From Limimaricola hongkongensis DSM 17492 (GTDB lineage: Bacteria > Pseudomonadota > Alphaproteobacteria > Rhodobacterales > Rhodobacteraceae): a DNA stretch of 64,000 nt. The stretch lies in contig NZ_CM002676.1 of the NCBI RefSeq assembly GCF_000600975.2, positions 39,368-103,367 on the forward strand, given 5' to 3'. This document shows, in pieces, positions 17,480-27,545 of this stretch; positions within the stretch are counted from its first letter, which is position 1; each line of letters begins with the position of its first letter. The position numbers and the translations under genes were made by a program. The notes beneath the pieces are model-generated. The model had not been told where the DNA came from. It ran no database searches and saw only the letters and a program-made list of their open reading frames with translations.

Positions 17480-18154
17480 ATGGGACATCGCATCCTTTTC
17501 ATCACCGGGGCCTCGTCGGGCATCGGCGCCGCCACCGCGCGCGCCGCCGTCGCGGCGGGCTGGCATGTCGGGCTGATGGCCCGCAGCGAGGACAAGCTGG
17601 ACGCGCTGGTCAAGGAACTCGGGGACCGGGCGCTGGCGCTGCCGGGCGACGCCACCGACCTGGCCGCGCAGGAGCGCGCCGTGGCCAAGCTGGTCGAGAG
17701 ATGGGGCGGGCTCGACGCGGCCTTTGCCAATGCCGGGACCGGGCTCGACACGCCCGGCACGGTGGAGGGCGATCCCGAGGAATGGCGCAAGATGGTGGAT
17801 CTGAACATCATGGCGCTGCTCTACACCGCGCGCGCCGCGCTGCCCGAGCTGAAAAAGCGCAAGGGGCATCTCGTGCTGACCGGGTCGGCGGCGGGCAAGC
17901 GGCACATCGCGGGTTCGATCTACGGCGCGACCAAGTGGTTCGTGCACGGCTATGCCGGCAACATGAGCGAGGAGATGCGCGACTGGGGCGGGCGTTGCAC
18001 GGTGATCGCGCCGGGCATGGTCGACACGCCGTTCTTCTCCGAGCCCAAGCCCGGCAAGATCCGGCCCGAGGACATCGCCCGCGCGGTGGTCTTCGCGCTC
18101 GACCAGTCCGAGACCGCCGACCTGCGCGAGATGTTCATCATGCCGACCGGCTGA
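17480..18154 (+). CDS. Short-chain dehydrogenase/reductase
   Basis: 224 residues, classical SDR. The NAD(P) motif TGASSGIG is at residues 9-16, followed by NAG and the YGATK catalytic Tyr-Lys. GGAG lies six bases before the ATG at 17480. The C-terminal region (VIAPGMVDTPFF, then RPEDIARAVVFAL) matches the YdfG/serine-dehydrogenase-like subgroup that reduces or oxidises small hydroxy-acids. The substrate is not determined. It diverges from luxR across about 300 bp that hold the palindrome, so it may share control. Confidence 0.8.
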   Translation: MGHRILFITGASSGIGAATARAAVAAGWHVGLMARSEDKLDALVKELGDRALALPGDATDLAAQERAVAKLVERWGGLDAAFANAGTGLDTPGTVEGDPEEWRKMVDLNIMALLYTARAALPELKKRKGHLVLTGSAAGKRHIAGSIYGATKWFVHGYAGNMSEEMRDWGGRCTVIAPGMVDTPFFSEPKPGKIRPEDIARAVVFALDQSETADLREMFIMPTG

Positions 18155-18169
18155 TCCGGTGCCCCGGTT

Positions 18170-18481
18170 TCAGCCCAGCTCCCCATCGGGCGGGGCCGCG
18201 ACGGTATGGAATTCGGAGCCGTAGCCGACAATGCAGCTGATCCCCGCCGGGTCGGTGAGCAGCACGGTATAGCTGCCGTTTTCCGGGTTGGACCAGATTT
18301 CGAGCATCCGCTGCCGCGTCTCGACCGTGGTTTCGAGACCGGCGGCGGTCAGCGCCTCGGAGTAGCGATCCTTGAGCCTCTCGACGATGTGATCGCGCGG
18401 GGCGCAGCCCATCGCCGCCGCCGGGGGCGCGGTCGCCGCCATGCCGAACAACAGCGCCGTGGTCACCAGCCGTTTGAACAT
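18170..18481 (-). CDS. Small secreted protein of unknown function
   Basis: 103 residues. It begins MFKRLVTTALLFGMAATAPPAAA, a clear Sec signal peptide cleaved near AAA-MG. The mature part has two Cys (GCAPRDH and SCIVGYG) that could pair. ATG 18481 has GGAGG seven bases before it; an ATG four codons earlier lacks this. The repeated small periplasmic layout with an HIVERLKDRY helix is common in Rhodobacteraceae, but no function is known to me. Confidence 0.7.
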   Translation of the reverse strand: MFKRLVTTALLFGMAATAPPAAAMGCAPRDHIVERLKDRYSEALTAAGLETTVETRQRMLEIWSNPENGSYTVLLTDPAGISCIVGYGSEFHTVAAPPDGELG

Positions 18482-18621
18482 CAGATCCTCCATGGTTCCA
18501 CAACTGCGGATCGAGGAGGAGATGCTGTGGAGACAAACGCCCCCTCATACCAAATATGGAGCGGGCAGCCGCAAGGTCCAAAACAAGTCCGATCAACAGA
18601 TGCGGAACCGCCCAGTATCCG

Positions 18622-19095
18622 TCAGGGCATCGTGACTTCGCCGGTCACCATGTTGGTGTAGTCGCCGCCCTCGCCGCCGGCGTCGAACGTGCCGCCGCCT
18701 TCGGCTTCGGCCCATTTGCCGGTGCCGCCCCGCACCATCCAGTCGCCGGTGATCCGGCCCTCCTCGCCCATCCCCGTGACCGTCCATTCCATCACCGCCA
18801 TGTCGCCATCGGCGTCGGAATAGTGGCAATAGCCACTGCCCTGCATCGCGCCGACATCGACCAGCGCGGCGCCGAAGCACGGGCCGGACAGGCTGGCGAA
18901 GGGGCTATCGGGATCGGTGGTCTCGAAGCCGTCATATTCGACCTGGTTGTGCACGACCATCATGCCTTCGCCCACCGGCATCTGCATGCTGTTGGGCGTG
19001 CCCTTGCCGACGCCCTCGACGCTGATGGTCTCGGCCTGTGCCGTCCCCACCCCGACGGCACCGACAAGCGCCGCGCTCATGACAAACATCTTCAT
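18622..19095 (-). CDS. Secreted beta-rich protein of unknown function
   Basis: 157 residues with a signal peptide (MKMFVMSAALVGAVG, cleaved after AQA) and AGGAGG upstream of the ATG at 19095. The mature protein alternates short strands and Gly turns (GDWMVRGGTGKWAEAEGGG), reminiscent of allene-oxide-cyclase/dirigent-like small barrels, but that link is weak. Two Cys (GPCF, GYCHY) may form a disulfide. Its expression unit is separate from the 103-residue secreted protein by about 140 bp. Confidence 0.7.
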   Translation of the reverse strand: MKMFVMSAALVGAVGVGTAQAETISVEGVGKGTPNSMQMPVGEGMMVVHNQVEYDGFETTDPDSPFASLSGPCFGAALVDVGAMQGSGYCHYSDADGDMAVMEWTVTGMGEEGRITGDWMVRGGTGKWAEAEGGGTFDAGGEGGDYTNMVTGEVTMP

Positions 19096-19183
19096 CGTTA
19101 CACCTCCTGCTGGGCGGACCACGGCAGGCGGACCGCCTGGCCCCAGCTTAACACGAACCGGCCCCGAAACGGGCGCAAACGCA

Positions 19184-19220
19184 AAACGGCGGCCGTCCCG
19201 TGCCGGGACGACCGCCGTTT
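19184..19220 (-). terminator. Rho-independent terminator after the 72-residue DUF1127 gene
   Basis: A long hairpin: AAACGGCGG pairs with CCGCCGTTT and GTCCCG with CGGGAC around a TGC loop. On the minus strand it is followed by TTTTGCGTTT, and it lies 38 bp past the DUF1127 stop. Confidence 0.75.
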
Positions 19221-19257
19221 CGGCGCCCCGTCGGTGACGGGGCAGGTCCATGCGCGA

Positions 19258-19476
19258 TCAGGCGGCGCGGGCCGCGTCGCGGGCGATGGTGTTGATCATG
19301 CCGCGGGCGATGCCGAGATCGGCAAGATCGCGGTCGCTCAGCTGGCCCAGCTCGCGCTGGGTCTGGCGGTACACCCGGTTGCGCTCGATCGCGGCCTTGA
19401 AGCGCGCGGTGATCGCGGTCAGGCCGAAGGTTTCGGTGTTGAAGGTGGTGCGCTGGTCGATGGTGGCGGTGGCCAT
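19258..19476 (-). CDS. DUF1127 (YjiS-like) small protein
   Basis: 72 residues. The C-terminal part ELGQLSDRDLADLGIARGMI is the DUF1127 core, with an Arg-rich helix before it. AAGGA stands nine bases before the ATG. It is the second DUF1127 gene within 3 kb and has its own terminator, so it is probably a short, well-expressed monocistronic unit. Function in this group is still unclear. Confidence 0.85.
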   Translation of the reverse strand: MATATIDQRTTFNTETFGLTAITARFKAAIERNRVYRQTQRELGQLSDRDLADLGIARGMINTIARDAARAA

Positions 19477-19637
19477 GTCAGTATCCTTGGTTCGGGTCCG
19501 TTATGCGGCCCTTGTCGCGGGCCTGATCGGCGTGGCGCGTATCGCCGCGTCGTTGACCCCAAATTGGTAGCGGTAACGGCGAATGAAAACCCCTGCCCGC
19601 CGTAGACCCGCCATGCATCCCGTGCATGGGCGCGGTC

Positions 19638-20690
19638 TCAGCGCGCGGCGGTCCAGTCGAGCACCACCTTGCCCGACGATCCGCCGCGCATCGCCTCGAA
19701 ACCCGCGACGTAATCGGCCACCGGCATCCGGTGGGTGATGACACCCCGCACGTCGAGCCCGTTCTCCAGCATCGCGATCATCTTGTACCAGGTCTCGAAG
19801 ATCTCGCGGCCATAGACGCCCTTGATGGTGATCGCCTTGAACACGATGCGGCTCCAGTCGACCGGCGATTTGCCCGGCGGGATGCCGAGCATGGCGATCC
19901 GCCCGCCCATCACCAGCCGCTCGACCATCTGGTCGAGCGCGCGCTGGTTGCCCGACATCTCCAGCCCGATGTCGAAGCCCTGCTTCATGCCCAGACGCGG
20001 CACCACCTCGGCCAGATCCTCCTGCGCCACGTTGACCGGCACCACGTCGGCCACCTGTGCTGCGAGCGCGAGCCGGTCGGGGTTGATGTCGGTGATGACG
20101 ACATGGCGCGCGCCGACATGGCGGGCGACGGCGGCGGCCATGATGCCGATCGGGCCCGCGCCGGTGATCAGCACGTCCTCGCCCACCAGATCGAAGGACA
20201 GCGCGGTGTGCACGGCATTGCCGAGCGGATCGAGGATCGCGCCGATCTCGTCGTCGATGGCATCGGGCAGCGGCACCACGTTGAAGGCCGGAAGCCGCAG
20301 GTACTCGGCAAAGGCGCCCTGTTCGTTGACGCCGATGCCGCGCGTCTCGGGGTCGAGGTGGAACTTGCCCGAGCGGCTCTGGCGCGACTGCTTGCCGATC
20401 AGGTGCCCTTCGCCCGAGCAGCGCTGGCCGATGGCGAGATCGGTGACGTTGGACCCCAACTCGACGATCTCGCCCGCGAATTCATGCCCCGTCACCAGCG
20501 GCACCGGCACGGTGCCCTGCGCCCAGTCGTCCCAGTTCCAGATGTGGACGTCGGTGCCGCAGATCCCGGTCTTGTTGACCCGGATCAGCACGTCGTCGGG
20601 GCCGATCTCGGGCACCGGGACGGTCTGCTGCCACAGCCCCTCTTCCGGCTTGGCCTTGACCAGCGCGGTCATGCCGTTGGGGCGGCTCAC
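19638..20690 (-). CDS. tdh: L-threonine 3-dehydrogenase
   Basis: 350 residues. A zinc-dependent MDR enzyme with the catalytic zinc motif [22 protein letters not shown], and the NAD motif [13 protein letters not shown]. It oxidises L-threonine to 2-amino-3-ketobutyrate, the substrate of Kbl encoded just upstream. The GTG start overlaps the kbl stop (GTGA), indicating coupling; an ATG six codons in is the other option. The four-Cys structural zinc loop of E. coli Tdh is replaced by a [20 protein letters not shown] stretch without cysteines. Confidence 0.92.
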   Translation of the reverse strand: MSRPNGMTALVKAKPEEGLWQQTVPVPEIGPDDVLIRVNKTGICGTDVHIWNWDDWAQGTVPVPLVTGHEFAGEIVELGSNVTDLAIGQRCSGEGHLIGKQSRQSRSGKFHLDPETRGIGVNEQGAFAEYLRLPAFNVVPLPDAIDDEIGAILDPLGNAVHTALSFDLVGEDVLITGAGPIGIMAAAVARHVGARHVVITDINPDRLALAAQVADVVPVNVAQEDLAEVVPRLGMKQGFDIGLEMSGNQRALDQMVERLVMGGRIAMLGIPPGKSPVDWSRIVFKAITIKGVYGREIFETWYKMIAMLENGLDVRGVITHRMPVADYVAGFEAMRGGSSGKVVLDWTAAR

Positions 20691-21871
20691 GAGATCACGC
20701 CCAGCTCGCGGCCCGCCTGCCCGAAGGCCGAAAGCGCCGCGTCGAGATCCGCGCGCGTGAGCGCGGCGTTCATCTGGGTGCGGATGCGGGCCTTGCCCTT
20801 GGGGACCACGGGAAAGAAGAAGGCCGAGACATAGACGCCCAGCTCGTCGAGCCTCGCGGCCATCTTCTGCGCCAGCTTGGCGTCGTGCAGCATCACGGGA
20901 ATGATCGGATGCTCGCCCGGCAGGATCTCGAAGCCGAGATCGGTCAGGCCCTTGCGCCAGTATTCGGCGTTCTCGAAGAGCCGCGCGCGCAGATCGTCGC
21001 TCTGCTCGACGAGGTGCAGCGCCTCGAGCCCGGCGGCGCAGACCATCGGCGGCAGCGCGTTGGAAAAGAGATAAGGCCGCGCGCGCTGGCGCAGCAGGTC
21101 GATGACGGGCTGCGGCCCCGCGATATAGCCGCCGATGGCGCCGCCAAGCGCCTTGCCCAGCGTGCCGGTCAGCAGGTCGGCCTTGACGCCGAAATGCGCG
21201 GGCGTGCCCGCCCCCTTGGGCCCCATGAAGCCGGTGGCGTGGCAGTCGTCGACCATCATCAGCGCCTCGTACTTGTCCGCGAGCGCGCGGATCTCGTCGA
21301 GCTTGGCGAGATAGCCGTCCATCGAGAAGACGCCATCGGTGGCGATCATCACGTGGCGCGCACCGGCCTCGCGCGCCTCCTTCAGCTTGGCTTCAAGGTC
21401 GGCCATGTCGGAATTGGCAAAGCGGTAGCGCTTGGCCTTGCACAGGCGGATGCCGTCGATGATCGAGGCGTGGTTGAGCGCGTCGGAGATCACCGCGTCC
21501 TCGGGGCCGAGGAGCGGTTCGAACAGCGCGCCGTTGGCGTCGAAGCAGGCGGCGAAGAGGATGGTGTCGTCATGGCCGAGATACTCGGCCAGGCGTTTCT
21601 CCAGCTTGCGGTGCAAATCCTGCGTGCCGCAGATGAATCGCACCGAGGCCATGCCATAGCCGTGCCGGTCGAGCGATTCCTTGGCGGCGTGGATCAGGTC
21701 GGGGTGGTCGGCGAGGCCGAGATAATTGTTGGCGCACAGGTTGATGACCTCGCGCCCGGCGAGATCGACCCGCCCGCCCTGCGGCGAGGTGATCTCGCGC
21801 TCGGTCTTCCAAAGCCCTTCCTCGCGGATCTCCCCGAGCCGGGTTTCGATGTCGTGCAGGAAGCGGGTCAT
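20687..21871 (-). CDS. kbl: 2-amino-3-ketobutyrate CoA ligase (glycine C-acetyltransferase)
   Basis: 394 residues. An alpha-oxoamine synthase with [40 protein letters not shown] and the PLP lysine in [11 protein letters not shown]. It splits 2-amino-3-ketobutyrate with CoA into glycine and acetyl-CoA. AAGGA precedes the ATG at 21871. It forms a two-gene operon with tdh. The acetyl-CoA produced fits with the nearby glyoxylate-shunt genes, although those are separately transcribed. Confidence 0.95.
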   Translation of the reverse strand: MTRFLHDIETRLGEIREEGLWKTEREITSPQGGRVDLAGREVINLCANNYLGLADHPDLIHAAKESLDRHGYGMASVRFICGTQDLHRKLEKRLAEYLGHDDTILFAACFDANGALFEPLLGPEDAVISDALNHASIIDGIRLCKAKRYRFANSDMADLEAKLKEAREAGARHVMIATDGVFSMDGYLAKLDEIRALADKYEALMMVDDCHATGFMGPKGAGTPAHFGVKADLLTGTLGKALGGAIGGYIAGPQPVIDLLRQRARPYLFSNALPPMVCAAGLEALHLVEQSDDLRARLFENAEYWRKGLTDLGFEILPGEHPIIPVMLHDAKLAQKMAARLDELGVYVSAFFFPVVPKGKARIRTQMNAALTRADLDAALSAFGQAGRELGVIS

Positions 21872-21993
21872 GAAGGGTCCTTTCCGGGCGCTGTAGATGC
21901 CAGAGTCTATGCCCGCGCGCGCCGCTTGCAAGCTCTGCCGCCACGGCAGGGCCTGGGCGGGCGGATCGGCGCGAAAGCCAAGCCTGCAAAGGC

Positions 21994-23430
21994 TCAGCCT
22001 TCGCCCTCGAAGCGGTAGATCGCCAGCCCGCGCTCGCTCTCGTCGATCTCCAGACGGCGGTTGACCGGGGCATGGGCGCGGCTGGCGCAGTTGGGGCGTT
22101 CGCACAGGTAGCAGTTGATGCCGATGCCGGTCGGCGTGATCCGGTCGAGATCGAGCCCCTCGGCATGGGCCAGCCGCGGCGCGTAGGCGACGTCGCAGCC
22201 CAGCCCGATCGCCAGCCGCGTCGCGGGCTGGCCCAGCGTGCCGCCATGCCGCGTCACGGTGCGCGCGATCGAGAAATACCGCGCCCCGTCGGGCATGGCG
22301 ATCGCCTGCGTGTGCACCCGGTCGGGCGCCTCGAAGGCGGCGTGGATGTTCCACAGCGGGCAGGTGCCGCCAAAGGAGGAGAACGGAAACCGACCGGCGC
22401 TGAACCGCTTGGAGATGTTGCCCGCCTGATCGACCCGCACGAAGAAGAAGGGCACGCCGCGCGCGCCGTCGCGCTGCAGCGTGGTCAGCCGGTGCGCGAC
22501 CTGTTCGTAGCTGGTGCCGAAACGGTGGCTCAGAAGCTCCACGTCGTAGCGCGCCGCCTCGCAGGCGGCGAGGAACCGCGCATAGGGCATCAGCAGCGCG
22601 GCGGCGAAGTAGTTGGCAAGGCTGACCCGCGCCAGCGCCAGCGCCGAGGGGTCCGTCAGCCCCGACCCCGCGATCTCGTCGGCGATCTCCTGTCCGAATT
22701 CCATCCGCGCCAGCAGCACCGCCATCTGGAACCGGCGGCTCGGCTGGCTCAGAAGCTCGGACAGGCGCAGCTCGCCGCGATGCGCGACATGCTGCCGGAG
22801 CCGCCCGGCCATCACGTCGGGCGGCAGGATGCGCACCCGGATGCCGTGCCCGCGCAGCCGCTCGGTCAGCGCGATATGCGGCTCGCTGCGGTGCAGAGAC
22901 ATCTCGTCGGCCATGGCCTCGGCGGCGCGGTCGAGCGCGTCGACATGGTTGCGCCGCTCGAACAGCCAGGCGCGCACCGCCTGCACCGCGCGGCTGCCCT
23001 CCTCGAGCACCTCGACCTTGTCGCGATCGGCGAGCGGGTTGGTCTCGGACTGGCGGCTCAGGATCATCTGGCGGTAGCGGTCATGCAGCCGCACCAGCGC
23101 CGCCGCGACGTTCGGCGCCGCCGACAGCGCCTGTTCGATCTCGACCCGGCCGACGCGCGCCTCGAGCGCCGGATCCTTGAGCGCCGCCGCGAGATCGGCG
23201 GCGAGCTGCGCGTCGGTTTCCGGGGCCAGCTCGCTGACATTGATGTCAAAGGCTTCGGCCAGCCGCATCAGGAGCTTGGCCGAGGCCGGGCGCTGGTTGC
23301 CCTCCATCAGCGTCACGTAGCTGGCCGAGACGCCGAGCCGCGCCGCCATGTCGGCCTGCGTCAGCCCGAGCGAGACGCGCAAGGTTTTCAATCGCGGGCC
23401 GATCAGCAGCTTTTCCCGGTGTTCCACCAC
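21994..23430 (-). CDS. ScfR/RamB-type XRE regulator of short-chain fatty-acid metabolism
   Basis: 478 residues. An N-terminal HTH-3 domain ([20 protein letters not shown], residues about 13-65) is followed by an IrrE/DUF955-like middle and a C-terminal ScfR domain with conserved Cys motifs ([19 protein letters not shown]). RamB in Corynebacterium has this layout and controls isocitrate lyase and malate synthase. Divergence from exactly those genes supports the same job here, probably sensing an acyl-CoA or acetate signal. The start is a GTG at 23430 with only a weak Shine-Dalgarno. Confidence 0.88.
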   Translation of the reverse strand: MVEHREKLLIGPRLKTLRVSLGLTQADMAARLGVSASYVTLMEGNQRPASAKLLMRLAEAFDINVSELAPETDAQLAADLAAALKDPALEARVGRVEIEQALSAAPNVAAALVRLHDRYRQMILSRQSETNPLADRDKVEVLEEGSRAVQAVRAWLFERRNHVDALDRAAEAMADEMSLHRSEPHIALTERLRGHGIRVRILPPDVMAGRLRQHVAHRGELRLSELLSQPSRRFQMAVLLARMEFGQEIADEIAGSGLTDPSALALARVSLANYFAAALLMPYARFLAACEAARYDVELLSHRFGTSYEQVAHRLTTLQRDGARGVPFFFVRVDQAGNISKRFSAGRFPFSSFGGTCPLWNIHAAFEAPDRVHTQAIAMPDGARYFSIARTVTRHGGTLGQPATRLAIGLGCDVAYAPRLAHAEGLDLDRITPTGIGINCYLCERPNCASRAHAPVNRRLEIDESERGLAIYRFEGEG

Positions 23431-23586
23431 GACATACCTAACAATGTTTCATCATTATTGGTTACATAACTTACAAGATTACCCGCTCGCAACTTAATTA
23501 TGCTGCAACTGCGTCATGACCCTACTAACCTTACAGACAGCAAGACGCCGTTCCGTCGCGGCGTCCCCAACAGGAAGGTTTCGCAG
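23431..23586. promoter_or_regulatory. AT-rich divergent promoter region scfR / glyoxylate genes
   Basis: About 70 bp (23431-23505) are sharply AT-rich against the GC-rich background (ATCATTATTGGTTACATAAC and similar). A short direct repeat GCAACT occurs at about 23489 and 23504. This is the expected site for both promoters and for autoregulation by the ScfR/RamB-type protein; no exact operator can be assigned. Confidence 0.5.
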
Positions 23587-25110
23587 ATGCCCCTCGATCT
23601 CGTCCCCGCCCCCGCCGCGCCCAAGCCGGTTCTGCTGCGCGACGTGCCCGGCGCCTCTGCCGTCCTCACCGAAGAGGCGCTGGCGCTGGCCGCCGAATTG
23701 CAGACCCGTTTCGCGCCCCGGATGCAGGCGCTCGACGTCGCCCGCGCCCGCCGGCAGGAGCGCGCCGATGCCGGCCGCCTGCCCGACTATCTCGAAGAGA
23801 CCACCGCCACCCGCAAGGGGATCTGGAGCTGCGCCCCGGCGCCCGAGGCGCTGCGCGACCGCAGGCTCTGTCTCGTCACCGGGGCCGAGGCGGGCGCGCT
23901 GGCCACGGCGCGCGGTGCGGGCGCCTCGGCGATGATCGTCGATCTCGACGAGGCGACGGCGCCGGGTTTCGCCAATCTCGTCGCCGGGATCGCCGCGCTG
24001 ACGGCGACCGCCGACGACCCGCTGCCGATGCTGATCCGCCCGCGCCCGCTGGAGCGCGACGAGCCGGCGCTGCTCATCGGCGGGCACCCGGTGTCCGCGG
24101 GGCTGTTCGATCTGGCGCTGATCGTCACCCATCTCGCCGCGCCGCTGTCGGCGCGCGGCATGGGGCCGTGGCTGCAGATCGGCGGCATCGACAGCCACCG
24201 CGAGGCGCGGCTGTGGTCCGAGATCCTCGCGATCTGCGAAACGCGGGCCGAACTGGCGCCGAACACGCTGCGCGCCGAAGTGGCGATCGAGACGGTCAAT
24301 GCCGGCTTCGAGATGGACGAGATCCTGTGGGAGCTGCGCGACCGCGCGGTCGGGTTGACCTCGCGCGCCGCCCCGCTGGCGGCGTCGTATCTGCGGCTGA
24401 TGCGCGCGCATGAAGCGGCGCTCTTGCCCGCGACGCTCGATCCGCAGGCGGCGTTTCTGGGGACCTGCGCCGCGCGCATGGTCAAGGTCGCGCATCGCCG
24501 CGGCACCCATGCCATCGCCGAGGCCCCCGCAGGCACCGATCCGGCGCTCCTGCGCGGCCCGCTCGACGAGGGTTGCGACGGGCTGCGGCTCGATGCGCCC
24601 GACCGGATCGCGCCGGCCCGCGCGGCGGTGGAGCGCGCCCTGCCCGGCGCGCACCAGATCGGCCGCCCGCGCCAGTATTTCCGCATCAGCCCCGAGATGC
24701 TGCTCAAGCCGCAGGCCGGACCGGTCACCGAAGCGGGGCTGCGCGGCACCGTCCATATCGCCATCGCCGCACTCGCCGCCTGGATCGCCGGGCGCGGCCC
24801 GGTGCGGATCGAGGACGGTCTGCACGGGCTCGCCTCCGCCGATCTCGCCCGGGCGCGGCTTGGCCAGTGGCTCGCCCATGGCGCGGCGGTCGAGATGGAG
24901 GCGGGCGACAGCCGCCGCATGACCGCCGACTGGCTGGCCGCGCTGATCCACGAGGAAATCGTGGCGCTGGTCGAATGGCTGGGCCCGCACAGCTTCCATC
25001 GCGGCCGCTACGCCTCGGCGGCGCGGATCGTGCAGGAAGCGGCCTGCGCCAGCCCGCAGCCGGACCATGTCGTCCGCCTCGCGGCGCCGCTGCTCGACAC
25101 GCTCGACTGA
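23587..25110 (+). CDS. Malate synthase A-like protein with altered active site
   Basis: 507 residues (E. coli AceB has 533). The fold is recognisable from FEMDEILWELRD, GLFDLALIVTHL, and the C-terminal EDGLHGLASADLARARLGQW, which keeps the catalytic-base Asp region. From memory of E. coli AceB, the GRWDYIFS segment with the Mg-binding Asp is replaced by SRAAPLAASYL, and the WIAHPG acyl-CoA loop is not recognisable. Activity as malate synthase is therefore doubtful. AGGAAGG precedes ATG 23587. It lies 62 bp before isocitrate lyase and is divergent from the ScfR regulator, as a malate synthase would be. Confidence 0.75.
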   Translation: MPLDLVPAPAAPKPVLLRDVPGASAVLTEEALALAAELQTRFAPRMQALDVARARRQERADAGRLPDYLEETTATRKGIWSCAPAPEALRDRRLCLVTGAEAGALATARGAGASAMIVDLDEATAPGFANLVAGIAALTATADDPLPMLIRPRPLERDEPALLIGGHPVSAGLFDLALIVTHLAAPLSARGMGPWLQIGGIDSHREARLWSEILAICETRAELAPNTLRAEVAIETVNAGFEMDEILWELRDRAVGLTSRAAPLAASYLRLMRAHEAALLPATLDPQAAFLGTCAARMVKVAHRRGTHAIAEAPAGTDPALLRGPLDEGCDGLRLDAPDRIAPARAAVERALPGAHQIGRPRQYFRISPEMLLKPQAGPVTEAGLRGTVHIAIAALAAWIAGRGPVRIEDGLHGLASADLARARLGQWLAHGAAVEMEAGDSRRMTADWLAALIHEEIVALVEWLGPHSFHRGRYASAARIVQEAACASPQPDHVVRLAAPLLDTLD

Positions 25111-25172
25111 TCATCGCCGGGGGGCGCCATGCCCCCCGCCCCACCCACACCCATCCCGAAGGACCACAGGAC

Positions 25173-26801
25173 ATGACCGACACCACCCCGCCGCGCCGCC
25201 AGAGCTATGCCGCGCGCCGCGCCGCCCTCCAGAGCCGTTTCCCGGACGGCACCGCCCCCGGCGGCGTCGGGCTCGACGACATCGTGCAACTGCAGATGCA
25301 AAACAGCTACGACACCCATCTCGACATCGCCCGCGACATGGCGCGCGTGATGCGCGCCGACATGGCCGCCTATGACGCCGACCCCGAGCATTTCACGCAA
25401 AGTCTGGGCTGCTGGTCGGGCTTTCACGCCCAGCAGATGATCCGGTCGGTCAAGCGGCTGCGCGGCACCACCAAGGGCGCCTATGTCTATCTTTCGGGCT
25501 GGATGGTCGCGGGCCTGCGCAACCGCTGGGGCCACCTGCCTGACCAGTCGATGCATGAAAAGACCGCCGTGGCCGACCTGATCGAGGAGATCTACGTCTC
25601 GCTGCGGCAGGCCGACGAGGTCGAGATGAACGACCTGTTCCGCGCGCTGAGCGCCGCGCGCAAGGCGGGCGACGCGCAGGCCGAGCGCGAGGCCATCGCC
25701 GCCATCGACGGCTTCGAAAGCCACGTCGTGCCGATCATCGCCGATATCGACGCGGGCTTTGGCAACGAGCACGCGACCTATCTTCTGGCGCGCGAGCTGA
25801 TCCGCGCCGGGGCCTGCTGCCTGCAGATCGAGAACCAGGTCTCGGACGCCAAGCAATGCGGCCACCAGGACGGCAAGGTGACCGTCCCGCGCGAGGATTT
25901 CATCGAAAAGCTGCGCGCCTGCCGGCTGGCCTTCGAGGAGCTGGGCGTCACCGACGGCGTGATCGTCGCGCGCACCGACAGTCTCGGCGCCGGGCTGACC
26001 CAGAAGCTCCCGGTGAGCCGGGCCCCCGGCGACCACGCGGCCGAATACCTCAAATGGGTCGAAACCGAGAGCTTCGCGGACCAGCCCGCCGAGGGCGAGA
26101 TCGCGCTGTGGCGCGATGGCGGCTGGCAGCAGCCCGCCCGCCTGCCCAACGGGCTGGTGCGCTTCAAGGAAAACACGGGCCGGGCCCGCGTGATCGAGGA
26201 TTGCGTGGCCTCTCTCAATGATGGCGGCGCGGATCTCATCTGGATCGAGACCGACACGCCCAACGTCGCCGAGATCGCCAGCATGGTCGACGAGATCCGG
26301 CGCGCGGCCCCGCACGCCAAGCTGGTCTACAACAACTCGCCCTCGTTCAACTGGACTTTGAACCTGCGCAAGCAGGTCCGCGCGGACTGGATCGCCGAAG
26401 GCCGGATCGCCGAGGCCGATTATCCCGACGGCACCGCGCTGATGAAGGCCGAATTCGACGCGACCGATCTGGGCCGCGAGGCCGATGCCCGGCTCAGGCG
26501 GTTCCAGCACGACATCTCGACCAAGGCGGGGGTGTTCCACAACCTGATCACCCTGCCGACCTTCCACCTGACCGCGAAATCGGTGGACGAGCTGTCGCGC
26601 GGCTATTTCGGCGAAGACCGGATGCTGGCCTATGTCGCCACCGTGCAGCGCGAGGAGATCCGCCGCGGCATTTCGGCGGTCAGGCACCAGCACGAGGTCG
26701 GCTCGGATCTCGGCGACAGCTTCAAGGAGATGGTCGGCGGCGAACGCGCGCTCAAGGCCGGGGGGCACGCCAACACCATGAACCAGTTCGCCGCCGAATG
26801 A
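25173..26801 (+). CDS. aceA: Isocitrate lyase
   Basis: 542 residues, the longer ICL class. The active-site loop KQCGH is at residues 227-231 with Cys229 as the base. Substrate and Mg residues appear in DIDAGFGN and YNNSPSFNW. It splits isocitrate to glyoxylate and succinate for growth on acetate or fatty acids. AAGGA lies upstream of ATG 25173. It is second in the unit after the malate synthase-like gene and is likely under the divergent ScfR regulator. Confidence 0.96.
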   Translation: MTDTTPPRRQSYAARRAALQSRFPDGTAPGGVGLDDIVQLQMQNSYDTHLDIARDMARVMRADMAAYDADPEHFTQSLGCWSGFHAQQMIRSVKRLRGTTKGAYVYLSGWMVAGLRNRWGHLPDQSMHEKTAVADLIEEIYVSLRQADEVEMNDLFRALSAARKAGDAQAEREAIAAIDGFESHVVPIIADIDAGFGNEHATYLLARELIRAGACCLQIENQVSDAKQCGHQDGKVTVPREDFIEKLRACRLAFEELGVTDGVIVARTDSLGAGLTQKLPVSRAPGDHAAEYLKWVETESFADQPAEGEIALWRDGGWQQPARLPNGLVRFKENTGRARVIEDCVASLNDGGADLIWIETDTPNVAEIASMVDEIRRAAPHAKLVYNNSPSFNWTLNLRKQVRADWIAEGRIAEADYPDGTALMKAEFDATDLGREADARLRRFQHDISTKAGVFHNLITLPTFHLTAKSVDELSRGYFGEDRMLAYVATVQREEIRRGISAVRHQHEVGSDLGDSFKEMVGGERALKAGGHANTMNQFAAE

Positions 26802-27108
26802 GGTGTCGGCCCGGTCGGGCCTGACCGGGCGATGCTCTCGGACGCCGCTCCCCCGCTCGGGGGGGGCGGCGTCGTCCTGCGCGCGATCCGAATCGTTCCT
26901 GCCCCGCCCCTGCCGCCTTTCGGTCGCACCGGGGCGACAGCCCCGCCACACCGCCGCAGGACCGCTTCGAAAGCGGGCAGGCGCCCTGAAACCGGGCAGG
27001 CGCATGCGCTGTTTCAAGCCGAAACCCCGCCGCTTGATGCAGGTCATGGATCGCGGGCCAAAGACCTGTCACGCTGCCATCGTGTCGATCTCGCATGGGA
27101 GGCTTGAG
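26802..27108. other. 307-bp gene-free stretch with GC hairpin
   Basis: After aceA a stem GACGCCGC / GCGGCGTC (26841-26873) encloses a C-run and G-run; no T-tract follows, so termination is uncertain. The rest is GC-rich with no gene seen. The promoter of the phasin-like gene must lie here. Confidence 0.4.
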
Positions 27109-27522
27109 ATGACCGACAGACCCGCCGACACCGACCCCGCCGCCGAGGCGGCGCCGAAGGCCCTGGCCGCGCCGCAGATGCAGCATGTCCTCACGGCCCA
27201 GACCCGGATTCTCGATGAAACCGGCAGCTTCGCGGCTGCGTGGTTCAGGCGGCGGCACGTGATGGCCGAGGCTCTCGGCGGTCTCGCCGCCGAGATCGCG
27301 GGCGCGGGCGGCGATCCCGCGCGGATCACCGACGCCGTGGCGCGCTGGCAGGAGGGGGCGCGCGACCGCCTGACCGCGGATATGCGCGACTGGCTGGCGC
27401 TGTGCACCAGCTGCACCGGGCACCTGGTGCGCGAGGTGAACGAGGCCGAAGGCGAAATCCTTGAAACCACGGTCGATTTCACCCGGCGCGCCGGACGGAC
27501 GAAGCACGCCACGCCTGTCTGA
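27109..27522 (+). CDS. Phasin-like helical protein
   Basis: 137 residues, nearly all predictable as amphipathic helix after an Ala/Pro-rich N-terminus. QMQHVLTAQTRILDETGSFAAAWFRRRHVMAEALGGLAAEI followed by an RDWLALCTSC helix resembles phasin-domain proteins that coat polyhydroxyalkanoate granules, but identity is not certain. GGGAGG stands six bases before the ATG at 27109; longer in-frame starts lack it. Stands alone; convergent with the Ala/Pro-rich gene. Confidence 0.55.
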   Translation: MTDRPADTDPAAEAAPKALAAPQMQHVLTAQTRILDETGSFAAAWFRRRHVMAEALGGLAAEIAGAGGDPARITDAVARWQEGARDRLTADMRDWLALCTSCTGHLVREVNEAEGEILETTVDFTRRAGRTKHATPV

Positions 27523-27545
27523 CGGGCTGGCCCGCCGGGCCGGTC

